From Sandaracinaceae bacterium (GTDB taxonomy: Bacteria > Myxococcota_A > Polyangia > Polyangiales > Sandaracinaceae): a DNA stretch of 64,000 nucleotides. The notes beneath the pieces are model-generated. The model did not search any database, had not been told where the DNA came from, and saw only the letters and a program-made list of their open reading frames with translations. Below, one piece after another: positions 19,347 to 28,844 of this stretch (its first letter is position 1; the number at the start of each line of letters is the position of its first letter). A program made the position numbers and the translations under genes. The stretch lies in the NCBI GenBank assembly GCA_020633195.1, contig JACKEC010000039.1, forward strand, positions 11,151 through 75,150. Reading direction: 5' to 3'.

Positions 19347-21427
19347 GTGCGCTTCTCTCGACGTTGGTGTGCGCTCCTCACGATCACCTCCCTCGCCGCG
19401 TGTGGCGACCCCCCGCGACGGACGACGCCGGGGTCGTGGACGCCGCGCCTGCGGACGCGGGGCCGCCTCCCTCGTCGGCGGTCCGCTTCGACCTGAGCGG
19501 CGGCGTCGACACGCAGCCGACCTTCTTCGACTTCCCGTTTCCTTCGGACCTCCGGCTCGACGCGCAGGGGCACCCGGTGCTCACGGGCTACCCGAACCCG
19601 CGGGTCGACGCGGTGGAGAACCTCCTGCCGCTCGCCGTGCGGCGGCCGAGGTGGGCCACGATCCCCGTCGGCTACTTCCGCTTCGGCGCGCCCCTCGGCG
19701 CGCGCACGCTCGACGACGTGATCCCCGCCGAGCCCACCTCGGCGGTCTTGCTCGTCGACGTCGATCCCGACTCGCCGGAGCGCGGCGCGCTGTCGCCGAC
19801 GATCGCGATCACGTTCGACTCGGACCTCTACACGGGCGCGAACCTGCTCGGCGTGGCGTCGTTCCCGGGCATCGTGCTGCAGCCCGATCGCACCTACGCG
19901 TTCGTGGTCCTGCGCTCGCTCGGTGACGCGGCGGGCGCGCCGCTCGACGTGCCGGAGGCGCTCGCTCGGCTCGCGAACGGGGAGACGCCGGAGGGCGCCT
20001 GGGGCGCCGACGCCGCCGCGCTCTACGCGCCGATGTTCGAGACGCTCGACACCCTCGGCGTGGCGCGGACCGACGTGGCGGCCGCGACGGTCTTCACCAC
20101 CGGCGACGTCGTGGAGGAGACCCGCGCGATGAGCGAGGCGGTGCTCGACGTGCACTCGGTGGCGATCGAGGGGCTCGCGCTCGATCCGACGGACGGGTCG
20201 ACCCACGACCGCTACTGCGAGCTCCTCGCGACCGTCTCGCAGCCGCAGTTCCAGCGGGGCACGCCGCCCTTCGACACCGAGGGCGACTTCGAGCTCGGGG
20301 CCGACGGCGTGCCGGTGGAGCAGCGGCGCGAGGACACGAGGGTCGTGATCACGATCCCGAAGACGGAGATGCCGGAGGCCGGCTACCCGCTGATGGTCTA
20401 CTTCCACGGCTCGGGCGGGATCGCCGCGCAGGTCGTCGATCGGGGCCCGATGCCGAGGGGGGGCGTCGCCGCGGTGGGGCAGGGGCCCGCCTTCATGATC
20501 GCGGAGCACGGCTTCGCGAGCGTGGGCGCGGCGCTGCCGCTGAGCCCGGATCGGCTGCCTGGCGCGGCGTCCACCGAGTACCTCAACTTCGACAACCTCG
20601 CGGCGTTCCCGTGGACCTTCCGGCAGGGGCTGATCGAGCAACGTCTCTTGATGCGTGCGCTCGCCTCGATCGAGATCCCGCCGTCGGCGCTCGCCGGCTG
20701 CGACGGCCCGACCCTGCCGCCGGGGGCGACGGCGTTCCGCTTCGATCCGGACGCGTTCGTCGGGCTCGGCCAGTCGATGGGGGGGATGTACACGAACCTC
20801 ATCGGCGCCGTGGAGCCGCGGCTGAGCGCGCTCGTCCCGACGGGCGCGGGCGGTTTCTGGAGCTACTTCATCCTCGAGACGAACCTCATCTCGGGGGTGC
20901 GGGGGCTGCTCGGCGGCCTGCTCCGCGCCGACGGCGAAGAGCTCACGCACCTGCACCCCGCGCTGCAGCTCCTCGAGCTCGCGTGGGAGCCCGCCGAGCC
21001 GATGGTCTACATGCCGCGGCTCTCGCGTCGCCCCCTCGAGGGGATCGCGAGCCGGCCCGTCTTCGAGCCGGTGGGCATGGGTGACTCCTACTTCCCCATC
21101 CGCCTCTACGACGCGGTGGCGCTCGCCTACGGGCACCCCCAGGCCGGCGAGATCGTCTGGCCCTCGATGCAGACCTCGCTCGCGGTCGGGGGGCTCGACG
21201 GGGTGATCCCGTACCCGGTGTCGAACGACCTCACGAGCGAGCGCGGCGACACCTACACCGGCGTGGTCGTCCAGTCGGCGGGCGACGGCTACTCCGATCC
21301 GCACAACATCTTCGTGCAGGTCCCCGAGATCCGATACCAGTGGGGCTGCTTCCTGCGCTCCGCGATCGACGGCGCGGCCACGGTCCCGGCGCCGGCGCTG
21401 CCGGGTAGCCCGTGCACGTCACCTTGA
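19347..21427 (+). CDS. Lipoprotein alpha/beta-hydrolase-like protein, start separated by a C-tract frameshift
   Basis: The long frame is open from 19364 and reads VVDAAPADAG, then a conserved body starting FDLSGGVDTQPTFFDFPFPSDLR. A GTG at 19347 in another frame gives RFSRRWCALLTITSLAACGDP, a lipoprotein signal with lipobox LAAC. The two frames would join if the six-C run at 19409-19414 had one more C. The C-terminal half has a hydrolase-like core: a glycine-rich YFHGSGG strand-turn and GLGQSMGGM, a nucleophile elbow of the G-x-S-x-G type, at about residue 470. Family members in myxobacteria are large exported hydrolase-like proteins of unknown substrate. Ends one repeat element away from greB, which converges on it. 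Confidence 0.75.
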
Positions 21428-21435
21428 CGCGGCCT

Positions 21436-21501
21436 CTCGAGGTCTGTCGATCCATCGCCTCTGGCGATTTCTCTCCGACGCTTCGCGCCCTCGGGACTCA
21501 G
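21436..21501 (-). repeat. TGA-type 3'-end repeat element, copy at greB
   Basis: On the minus strand the greB stop TGA opens the element: TGAGTCCCGAGGGCGCGAAG, then CGTCGGAGAGAAATCGCC, a three-base loop, GGCGAT and a tail with CGACAGACCT. It nearly fills the 70-base gap between two convergent genes and contains two hairpins. It shares its parts and order with the copy at 54096-54201. It is probably a bidirectional terminator or a REP-like dispersed repeat. Confidence 0.75.
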
Positions 21502-21974
21502 CCGTAGCGGACCTCGACGATGGTGAGCACGCGCTCGCCTCGCGGGGTCTTCACCACGACCTCGTCGTCGAGGGAGCGCTTGATCAGCGCGCGCCCGACC
21601 GGCGACCGGTAGCTGATCCGGCCGCGCTTGGCGTCGGTCTCGTGCTCCCCGACGAGCTGGTAGGTGAAGGTCGTGCCCTCTTCGTCCTCGAGCACGACGG
21701 TCGCGCCGAAGAAGACCCGCTCGCCGCGGTCCTCGCGCGGGTCGACGACCACCGCCGCGTCGATGGCCCGCGCGACGAAGCGCATCCGGCGGTCGACCTC
21801 GCGCAGGCGCTTCTTGCCGTAGATGTACTCGGCGTTCTCCGAGCGGTCGCCCTCGGCGGCGGCGTCGGCGACGCCCTGCACGACGCGCTTGCGCTCCGCG
21901 TCGAGCTCCACGATCTCGCGCTGCAGGGCCTCGTAGCCCTGCGGCGTCATGTACTGGGGCGGCGGGTCACTCAC
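21498..21974 (-). CDS. greB: GreA/GreB-family transcription elongation factor
   Basis: 158 aa from the GTG at 21974; an ATG at 21950 (MTPQGYEALQREI) matches where the conserved part begins. The N-terminal coiled coil carries the acidic tip loop that reaches the RNA polymerase active site (DAAAEGDRSENAEYIYGKK, with the conserved D and E residues and the GreB-like YIYGKK). The C-terminal FKBP-like domain ends YRSPVGRALIKRSLDDEVVVKTPRG. Gre factors stimulate transcript cleavage by backtracked polymerase. YGKKRLREVDRR is typical of GreB rather than GreA. The start is 34 bases from the divergent lipoprotein gene, so the two promoters overlap. The stop lies in the repeat element at 21436-21501. Confidence 0.93.
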   Translation of the reverse strand: MSDPPPQYMTPQGYEALQREIVELDAERKRVVQGVADAAAEGDRSENAEYIYGKKRLREVDRRMRFVARAIDAAVVVDPREDRGERVFFGATVVLEDEEGTTFTYQLVGEHETDAKRGRISYRSPVGRALIKRSLDDEVVVKTPRGERVLTIVEVRYG

Positions 21975-22008
21975 GGCGCGGGACTGTACTCGATGGGCGC
22001 CGCGTGGC

Positions 22009-23040
22009 ATGCAGACCGCCGTGCGCACGCTCCTCCTCGGCGCCCTGCTGGTCGTGGGCTGCGGCGCGCGTACCGATCTCGCGGATCTCGACCCCGAGGC
22101 GGCGCTCGACGCGTCGCGCCCGGAGTGCCTGCGCGACGAGGACTGCCACGACGGCGTCGAGTGCACGACCGCGCGGTGCGTCCGGCGCGAGTGCGTGTAC
22201 ACGCCGGTCGACGACCGCTGCGAGGACGACCTCTTCTGCACCGGCCCCGGCCGCTGTGACCCCGAGGTCGGCTGCGTCTTCCCGGAGCGGACCTGCGGTG
22301 ACGGAGTCATGTGCACCGAGGACCGCTGCGACGAGGCGCTGCGCATGTGCGTGTCCGTCCCGCGGCGCGACCTCTGCCCCTTGAGCCACCGGTGCGATCC
22401 CGAGCTCGGCTGCGTGGCCCGCGCGATCGTCCACGACAACGACTTCCTCTGGGAGGTCGACCTCCCGAGCGGCTCGATCCGGCAGCTCGCGCGATCCGAG
22501 ATCACCCTGACCGACATCAGCCTGCACCCGGACGGACGCCTCTTCGGGATCAGCGGCGAGTCGCTCTTCCGCATCGACGAGGACACGGGGAGCGCGACGT
22601 TCGTCGCGAGCCTCCCGGAGTACTCGGTCGCGCTCGACGTGACCCCCGACGGCGATCTCGTCGCCGCGGGCATCATGTCGGTGTCGCGGATCGATCCCGA
22701 CACCGGCGCCTTCACCAACTTCAGCACGTTCCCCATGGGGTTCGGCGCGAGCGGCGACATCGCCTTCGTGCGGGGGCGGATGCTCGTGGCCACCACGGAC
22801 CGGCCCGGCGTCACGTCGGCCCGCCCGGACTACCTCTTCGAGGTGCCCCCCGACGGCTCGCCGCCGTTCGAGGTCGGCGTCATCGGCTTCAACTGCGTCT
22901 GGGGCCTCGCGCCGTTCGGCGACACGCTCTACGGCTTCACGTGTGATTCGGAGCTCCTCGAGATCGATCCCGACACCGGCGCGGGGCGCGTGATCGCGAT
23001 GCTCTCGGGGCGCCGGGTCGGCGGCGCGGCGGCCCGTTGA
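22009..23040 (+). CDS. Cys-rich lipoprotein with propeller-like C-terminal domain
   Basis: 343 aa. The ATG gives MQTAVRTLLLGALLVVGCG with lipobox VVGC. Residues about 35-140 hold regularly spaced cysteines in repeats of the type DEDCHDGVECTTARC, DDLFCTGPGRCDPEVGC and CGDGVMCTEDRCD, as in myxobacterial disulfide-rich surface domains. The rest (about 145-343) reads like a propeller with repeats such as LFGISGESLFRIDEDTGSA and VSRIDPDTGAF. It is divergent from greB and 44 bases upstream of a homologous lipoprotein, so the two are a tandem pair. Function unknown; a surface sensor or binding protein is plausible. Confidence 0.82.
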   Translation: MQTAVRTLLLGALLVVGCGARTDLADLDPEAALDASRPECLRDEDCHDGVECTTARCVRRECVYTPVDDRCEDDLFCTGPGRCDPEVGCVFPERTCGDGVMCTEDRCDEALRMCVSVPRRDLCPLSHRCDPELGCVARAIVHDNDFLWEVDLPSGSIRQLARSEITLTDISLHPDGRLFGISGESLFRIDEDTGSATFVASLPEYSVALDVTPDGDLVAAGIMSVSRIDPDTGAFTNFSTFPMGFGASGDIAFVRGRMLVATTDRPGVTSARPDYLFEVPPDGSPPFEVGVIGFNCVWGLAPFGDTLYGFTCDSELLEIDPDTGAGRVIAMLSGRRVGGAAAR

Positions 23041-23084
23041 CCGCCGGCTCGCAGCCGGGCCGCAAAAGAGCTATCAAGTCCTCG

Positions 23085-23987
23085 ATGTACCCCCGCTTTG
23101 CTTTGATCGGGCTCGCGCTCGCGCTCGCCTCCTGCGGCACCCGCACGCCGCTCATCGACGCCGCCATCCTCCCGGACAACGAGGGAGGCCTGCCCGACGC
23201 GGGCTGGGACTCGGGCCCGGGCTTCGACGCCGGGCCGCCGGTGGACGCCGGCCCGCGCATCGACGACGTGCTCATCTACGCGCACTCGCGGGACACCCTC
23301 TACACGTTCTCGGCGTACACCAACACGGTCACCGAGATCGGCGTCTTCGCGTTCAGCGACGGCACGCCCGCCGAGTTCATGCTCGACCTCGCGGTCGACT
23401 CCGAGGGCGTCGTGTTCACCTCGAGCGACGACGGCGTCCTCTACCGCGTCGACCCGATGACCGCGGTCGTCACCGCGGTCGGCGACTTCGGCCTCGACAC
23501 CGAGAAGCTGTTCGCGCTGAGCTTCCTGGCCCCGAGCGAGAGCCCCGACGGCACCGAGATGCTCATCGGCGCGACGAACGCGGGCGCCTACTACGAGATC
23601 GATCGCACCAACGGCGGCGCGAGCTTCCTCGGCAGCTACCCCGAGGGCTGGTCCTCGAGCGGCGACATCGTCAGCGTCGCGGGCCTCGGCACCTTCGCGA
23701 CCCTGCGCCGCTCGGACTTCACGTCCGACGTGCTCGCCCGCATCATCTTCTCGAGCGACGGCACGAGCACCGTCACCGTGATCGGCGCCACGCGCAGCGC
23801 CACCGAGGACTTCCGCTCGCTGTTCGGCCTCGGCTACTGGGGCCGCGACCTGTTCGGCTTCACCAACTCGGGGCAGCTCCTGCGCATCGACAGGATGACC
23901 GGCACCTCCGAGGTCGTCAGCACCACCACCGGGACCAGCCAGTTCTGGGGGGCGGGCGTCACGACCATCGTCCCCGTGCTCATCTAG
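23085..23987 (+). CDS. Propeller-like lipoprotein, paralogue of the upstream gene
   Basis: 300 aa. The ATG gives MYPRFALIGLALALASCG with lipobox LASC. A short linker (PDAGWDSGPGFDAGPPVDAG) leads to a propeller-like domain that resembles the C-terminal half of the protein encoded at 22009: GVLYRVDPMTAVVTAVG, AYYEIDRTNGGASFLG and GQLLRIDRMTGTSEVV are equivalent to its LFRIDEDTG blades. It lacks the Cys-rich N-terminal repeats of its neighbour. Nothing catalytic is recognised. Confidence 0.8.
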   Translation: MYPRFALIGLALALASCGTRTPLIDAAILPDNEGGLPDAGWDSGPGFDAGPPVDAGPRIDDVLIYAHSRDTLYTFSAYTNTVTEIGVFAFSDGTPAEFMLDLAVDSEGVVFTSSDDGVLYRVDPMTAVVTAVGDFGLDTEKLFALSFLAPSESPDGTEMLIGATNAGAYYEIDRTNGGASFLGSYPEGWSSSGDIVSVAGLGTFATLRRSDFTSDVLARIIFSSDGTSTVTVIGATRSATEDFRSLFGLGYWGRDLFGFTNSGQLLRIDRMTGTSEVVSTTTGTSQFWGAGVTTIVPVLI

Positions 23988-24014
23988 ATCGCGCGGGCCG
24001 CGCCCCCCTCCGTG

Positions 24015-24159
24015 AATTTCGCGCCAAGCGCGCGAAGGGAGCCAAGGGAACGGATCCGCGGAAGGGTCCGGAGACGCGCAGAAGCCCCGCCGGGTCCGAG
24101 GCGCGCTCCATCGACCCCACCCACCTCTTCGCCCCCTTTCGCGCTCTTGGCGCGAAATT
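24015..24159. repeat. Long inverted repeat, REP or mini-element like
   Basis: The left arm at 24015-24039 starts AATTTCGCGCCAAG and the right arm at 24134-24159 ends CTTGGCGCGAAATT. About 23 of 25 positions pair, with roughly 95 bases between them. It fills the convergent gap between the lipoprotein and the FHA-EAL gene. No open frame lies inside. It could be a terminator for both genes or a small palindromic mobile repeat. Confidence 0.7.
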
Positions 24160-24172
24160 GCCGCCCGCGCGT

Positions 24173-25258
24173 TCAGATCGGCGCGGGCCGCCCGAAGTGG
24201 TAGCCCTGGCCGAGCTGACAGCCGAGCTGGCGACACACCTCGGCCTCCTCGGGGCGCTCGATGCCCTCCGCGAGGACCTCGACGCCCTGGCTCGCGAGGA
24301 CCGGCACGAGCGCGCGCACGAGATCCTGGCGGCGCTCGGACCGATCGATGTCGCGCACCAGGGTGATGTCGAGCTTGAGGTACTCGGGCGGCACCTCGAC
24401 GAGCTCCATCAGGCGTGACTGGCCGGCCCCGAAGTCGTCGTAGGCGAGCTTGATCCCCAGATCGGCGAGGCGGGCGCGGAGGCGAGCCATCGCGTTGCCC
24501 TCGGTGACCGCGGACTCGTGGATCTCGAGCACGGGCTGGTGCCCCGCGCCGCGCACGCGCGCCATCTGCTCGAGCGCGAGGCCGAGCTCGACGTCCTCGT
24601 CCATCTCGGTGGGGTGGAGGTTGAAGAAGATCGCGCGCGGCTCGGTCACCGCGCCGAGCTCCTCGACGGCGACGTCACGGAACAGCCGGCAGAGGCGCGC
24701 CGCTTCGCCGCGCTCGTTCGCGATCCGGAGCGCCTCCCCGACGTCGTAGTCGAGGCCGGGCATCGCGACGCGGCCGAGGGTCTCGAAGCCCATCACCGAG
24801 GCGTCCGACAGCCGGACGATCGGCTGGAACACCGCCGCGACCCCGCGCGCCTCGAGGATCCGCATCAGGTCGTTCGTCTCGCGCAACATCCGTTGCTGCT
24901 CGCTGTGCTGCGCGAGGGTCGGCTCGTTGGTGTCGTCCTGGATCTCCGCGATCCCGAAGCGCAGCTCCTTGTGCGCGATGTGGACGACGTCGCCCTCCTT
25001 GAGCCACGCCTCGCGGATCTTCTTGCCGTTCACGAACGTGCCGTTCGTGGAGCCGAGGTCGCGGAGCACGTGACCGCTCGGGACGCGGACGAGCTCGGCG
25101 TGGAGGGTCGAGATGCGGCGGGAGTGGATGGTCAGCTCGGCCTCGCTCCCGCGCCCGATCCGGAAGGGCCACGTGGTCAGGAGCACGCGGCTGGGCGGCT
25201 GGCCCTCCTCGGGGTCGTGCTCGAAGTACGGCACACGCTGGCCGGGGCGTTCGCTCAT
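24173..25258 (-). CDS. FHA domain fused to an EAL (cyclic-di-GMP phosphodiesterase-type) domain
   Basis: 361 aa. The FHA domain (about 20-110) has the phosphothreonine-binding residues FRIGRGSEAELTI, SRRISTLHAEL and DLGSTNGTFVNGKKI. The EAL domain (about 125-360) begins VFQPIVRLSD. Its signature reads GFETLGR, so the metal-binding Glu is kept although the motif is ETL. Later motifs are FFNLHP, LEIHES, AYDDFGAGQS and LKLDI, and most metal and base residues of active EAL proteins are present or conservatively changed. FHA modules read phosphothreonine, so this protein can link the Ser/Thr kinases of this genome to cyclic-di-GMP breakdown or sensing. No signal peptide or membrane helix. Activity is plausible but not certain. 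Confidence 0.9.
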   Translation of the reverse strand: MSERPGQRVPYFEHDPEEGQPPSRVLLTTWPFRIGRGSEAELTIHSRRISTLHAELVRVPSGHVLRDLGSTNGTFVNGKKIREAWLKEGDVVHIAHKELRFGIAEIQDDTNEPTLAQHSEQQRMLRETNDLMRILEARGVAAVFQPIVRLSDASVMGFETLGRVAMPGLDYDVGEALRIANERGEAARLCRLFRDVAVEELGAVTEPRAIFFNLHPTEMDEDVELGLALEQMARVRGAGHQPVLEIHESAVTEGNAMARLRARLADLGIKLAYDDFGAGQSRLMELVEVPPEYLKLDITLVRDIDRSERRQDLVRALVPVLASQGVEVLAEGIERPEEAEVCRQLGCQLGQGYHFGRPAPI

Positions 25259-25325
25259 GCCTTCCGAAGGCAGGATATCGCAATCGGTTGCGCCCGACGT
25301 CGGCCGCGCGAAGATAGGCCCGCCG

Positions 25326-27689
25326 ATGACCCGTACCCATCACGTCTCGCTGCCGATCGCGCTCCTCTTCACCCTCGGGCTCGCGCCATCCGTCTCCGCT
25401 CAGGACGCCTGCTTCGCGTCCCCGGGCGCGGGCGCCACGGCGGCCCAGCGCCTCGTCTCGCTGCACGACACGGTGCGGCTCTCCGCCAACTGCGAGTACG
25501 CGCTCGCGGCCGGCGGGCCGTACGCCGCGCCGGGCGCGCTCGCGAGCCGCGACGCGGACTTCCTCGAGGTCTATCAGCACTTCGTGGGGGGAGGCGCTGC
25601 GCCGGCGGGCGACCCGCGGCTCGTCTACGGCCGGCGTCGCGGCGGCGCGGGGCCGCAACACACCTTGATGCTGCGCTACTGCGCGCACTACCTCGTCGAG
25701 GAGCAGCTCGGCTTCCGCGTCGTGCCCGAGGCGGGCAGCGGCGGGCTGCGGATCCAGCGCGAGACCCCGGCGCAGTGCGACGCGGAGCGACTCGAGCTGC
25801 GCGTGGTCACCGGCGTGCGGGACAACCTCCTCACCAACGTGGCGCCGGCCCACACGCTCGCGCCGGGCGCGACCGCGCTCGAGCTGCCGCAAGGCGACTG
25901 GAGCATCTACGCCGCCCGCCCCGGCAGCGAGGTCGGCCTGCGGGTGGGGGTGTTCCGGACGCAGCGCGTGGTGACGCCGCTGCAGAACCACCTGCGCCGC
26001 GTCGGCGCGGGCGGCGAGGACGCGCCGCCCCTGCTCACCCCGAGCTGGACGCCGGGCGGTCCGGGGCTGCTCTTCACCCCGACCGACCACGTGCTGACGC
26101 AGGAGATGCTCTGGCCCGAGCTGCGGACGGCGGCCGAGGCGGGCGTCCTCTGGCTCGCGCGCCAGGGCGAGACCGAGCGGCCGGTGGTCCTCGGGACGAT
26201 CGAGCTCGAGGCCGGCGAGCGGCCGAGCGTGCGGCTCCCGGACTCGGCGGTCCGCGACTCGATGCGCGCGATCTACGGTGAGGCCGGCGAGGCGCTGGTC
26301 CCCACCAACGAGGACTGGCGCGAGGTCTTCACGGGCCTCTCGATGTGCCTCACGCCGAGCTACCACGAGGCGCACGTCGCGAGCGTCGGGGCGATGGTCC
26401 CGGCGGGGAGCGCGTGCGCGTCCTTCGGAGGGCTCGCCCCGTTCGCGCAGATCGCGGCGGGCGCGGCGGGCGACGTGCCGGCGCAGGTCTGCTTGCGTCA
26501 CGCGCCGCAGCGGATGAGCTCCGAGGAGCCGCGCCAGGAGCTGCCGGAGGAGGGCGACTGCTTCCGGCTGCCCGCGCCGGGCGCCGAGGAGGCCGCGCCG
26601 ACGCGCGTGGCGGTGGCGGGCGACCGCGTGACCCTCGAGGGCCACGGGCTCTGCGTGCTCGTCGACGGCGCGCCGCTCGAGCCGGCCGAGGGGACGGAGG
26701 CCGAGTACGTCCTCCACGCCGGGCTCCTCGAGGTGCGGCAGAGCGGCGGCGCGGGGTGCGGCTCGCCGCAGTCCATCGCGCGGCTGCGCCTCCCCGTGCT
26801 CGACCCCGCGCACGAGTGGCACCCCGTCGGGATGTACGCGGGCGCCGACGAGGACGCGATGGCGTGCTCGGCGTCCGAGGGGCTCGTCTGCCCGTGGCGC
26901 GCGATCCCGCGCGACGAGAGCGACGTGTTCGCCTACGTCGAGCCGCGCAACGAGCTCGTGTTCCGGCTCTCCACGTCGACGCCGGTGCGCGCCGCGATGG
27001 AGCGGCGCTACGGCGGCCAGCAGCTCGGTCAGGAGGTCCCCGTCCTCTCCGGCGTCCAGGGCACGCTCGGCGGATCGCCGCCCCCCGCGGTGGTCGCCTA
27101 CGTGACCCGCGACGACCAGTGCCCCGACGTCCCGATGACGGAGCTGCGGCAGCGCCCGCCCCTCGACCCGGATTCGCTCCTCGCGGACGCGACCTTCAAC
27201 GTCTTCCTGCTCGCCGCGGGGCGCCCCGACGAGGCGCCGACGTGCCTGGCCCGCGCGCGCTTCCGGTCGCGGCCGAGCCGCGCGCTCTTCGCCGAGACCT
27301 TCGGCGACTTCCTCGGCCTCGAGCTCGGGCTGCTCGGGGACACGCAGCTCGTGTTCTTCGCGAACGACCCGATCGCGCTCGGCCTGATGTTGCCGCTCGC
27401 GTGGTTCCGGCTCACCCCGGGCATCCGCTTCATCAGCCTCGAGATCGGGCTCAACCTCGTCGGCGCGGTGGCGTTCCCGCAGCAGATGATCGACGCGCAG
27501 CCGTCGCGGATGGGCGCGTCGGTGTCGTGGGCGATCAGCTTCGGCGTGCCCGACTACCTCCCACGGATCCTCACGGTGGGCGGGATGCTCCACGGCGCCG
27601 CCGAGACGAGCGTGATCGACAACCCGATCGTGAGCTTCTTCGTCGGGCTGAACCTCGCGACGCTGATCGACCTCGCGGGGGGCCGCTGA
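25326..27689 (+). CDS. Large exported protein of unknown function
   Basis: 787 aa. The ATG gives MTRTHHVSLPIALLFTLGLA with cleavage after SVSAQ, so a Sec signal peptide and no lipobox. Cysteines are spread through the body. The last 140 residues contain alternating hydrophobic stretches (LGLELGLLGDTQLVFF, IRFISLEIGLNLVGAV, NPIVSFFVGLNLATLIDL) that could be beta strands of an outer-membrane anchor or a hydrophobic surface. No known domain was recognised. Its stop overlaps the start of the next lipoprotein gene by one base (TGATG), so the two products are co-translated and probably act together. Upstream it is divergent from the FHA-EAL gene. Confidence 0.8.
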   Translation: MTRTHHVSLPIALLFTLGLAPSVSAQDACFASPGAGATAAQRLVSLHDTVRLSANCEYALAAGGPYAAPGALASRDADFLEVYQHFVGGGAAPAGDPRLVYGRRRGGAGPQHTLMLRYCAHYLVEEQLGFRVVPEAGSGGLRIQRETPAQCDAERLELRVVTGVRDNLLTNVAPAHTLAPGATALELPQGDWSIYAARPGSEVGLRVGVFRTQRVVTPLQNHLRRVGAGGEDAPPLLTPSWTPGGPGLLFTPTDHVLTQEMLWPELRTAAEAGVLWLARQGETERPVVLGTIELEAGERPSVRLPDSAVRDSMRAIYGEAGEALVPTNEDWREVFTGLSMCLTPSYHEAHVASVGAMVPAGSACASFGGLAPFAQIAAGAAGDVPAQVCLRHAPQRMSSEEPRQELPEEGDCFRLPAPGAEEAAPTRVAVAGDRVTLEGHGLCVLVDGAPLEPAEGTEAEYVLHAGLLEVRQSGGAGCGSPQSIARLRLPVLDPAHEWHPVGMYAGADEDAMACSASEGLVCPWRAIPRDESDVFAYVEPRNELVFRLSTSTPVRAAMERRYGGQQLGQEVPVLSGVQGTLGGSPPPAVVAYVTRDDQCPDVPMTELRQRPPLDPDSLLADATFNVFLLAAGRPDEAPTCLARARFRSRPSRALFAETFGDFLGLELGLLGDTQLVFFANDPIALGLMLPLAWFRLTPGIRFISLEIGLNLVGAVAFPQQMIDAQPSRMGASVSWAISFGVPDYLPRILTVGGMLHGAAETSVIDNPIVSFFVGLNLATLIDLAGGR

Positions 27690-28831
27690 TGCGACCGGCG
27701 CTGCTCGCCTCGCTGGTCCTCGCGGCGCTCGCGGTCGGGTGCCGCGCGCCGTACCCCGCGCCCGCGCCACGCACCGCCGCGCGGCTGAGCCCGACGCAGT
27801 GGGGGCGCACCGACGAGGGCGACATCCCGACGATCCGGCGCGCCGAGCAGCAGTGCCTCGAGCGCCTGAGCCCGAGCGCGGTGAGCGCCGCGTTCCGGGC
27901 CGTCGACGACGTCGCGGAGGCGCTCGTGGATCTCTGCTCCATCGAGATCGTCGACGACGACCCGCTCGTCTGGCACGTGTGGTGCGGCTCGGACGCGACG
28001 TTCCAGTCGGGGACCTACCTCGGCCCCGCCGGCCAGAGCGTGGCGTGCATGGACGGCCGCGCCGCGACCGCGTTCGACTGCATCGGGCAGATCCTCGCCC
28101 GCCACCTCCTCGCGAGCTCGATGACCCGCCACGTCTCGGGCGTCGAGATCGTGAGCATCGGCTCCGTCGACGAGCAGCGCCTCGCGACGGAGAGCGCGTT
28201 CATCGCCGACCCGTGCCCCGAGCTGCAGCGCGAGCTGGTGCTCGGCGAGGGCCAGCGCTGGGAGGCGCCCTCGGGCGACGCGCCGGCGCCGACGGAGGCC
28301 GAGCGCTCGGGTCTCTGGAACCGCCGGCTCTCGTGGTGTCGCGCCGCCTTCGCCGGGCGCGAGCTCCGGCGCGGGATGTCGCGCTCGATCGGCGGCGCGT
28401 ACGAGCTCGCCCCGATCGGCGCCGGGGCCGACTGGCTGGCGAGCTGGCAGCGCGCGCACCACGGCGCCGCGTGCCCGACGTCACCGGCGGTGAGCGGCGA
28501 GCGCGCGCGCGGGCAGTGCCGCGACGCGCGGCGCGTGGACCTCTACGTCCGCGTCCGTGCGCAGCAGGGCACGCAGGCCGCGGCCGCGTGTCAGCCGATG
28601 GAGGGGCTGCCCGGCGGCGAGGCGGGGCAGGCGCTCTACTGCTACTCCGACTGCCAGGCCCGCGCGGCCACGGGCCGCAACCCCCAGGGCTTCAGCGCGC
28701 CCGCGGCGCCGGCGGACCTCCTGTTCGGGCGGGCCGGTGCGGCGGCCCCGGCCGACTGGATCGTCGACCGAGGCGTGAGCGGCGGGGCCGTGAACACGGC
28801 CAGCGTGCGTCAGCTCCTCTTGCGCAATTGA
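27689..28831 (+). CDS. Lipoprotein partner of the upstream exported protein
   Basis: 380 aa. The ATG lies in the TGATG overlap and gives MRPALLASLVLAALAVGCR with lipobox AVGC. Several Cys residues and the stretch VSGVEIVSIGSVDEQ followed later by NRRLSWCRAAFAGREL recall, weakly, the peptidoglycan-binding core of OmpA-like domains; the match is too poor to name it. It converges on the broken regulator gene with only 13 bases between the stops. Cell-envelope location is secure; function is not known. Confidence 0.78.
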   Translation: MRPALLASLVLAALAVGCRAPYPAPAPRTAARLSPTQWGRTDEGDIPTIRRAEQQCLERLSPSAVSAAFRAVDDVAEALVDLCSIEIVDDDPLVWHVWCGSDATFQSGTYLGPAGQSVACMDGRAATAFDCIGQILARHLLASSMTRHVSGVEIVSIGSVDEQRLATESAFIADPCPELQRELVLGEGQRWEAPSGDAPAPTEAERSGLWNRRLSWCRAAFAGRELRRGMSRSIGGAYELAPIGAGADWLASWQRAHHGAACPTSPAVSGERARGQCRDARRVDLYVRVRAQQGTQAAAACQPMEGLPGGEAGQALYCYSDCQARAATGRNPQGFSAPAAPADLLFGRAGAAAPADWIVDRGVSGGAVNTASVRQLLLRN

Positions 28832-28844
28832 TCTTCGCGATCCC

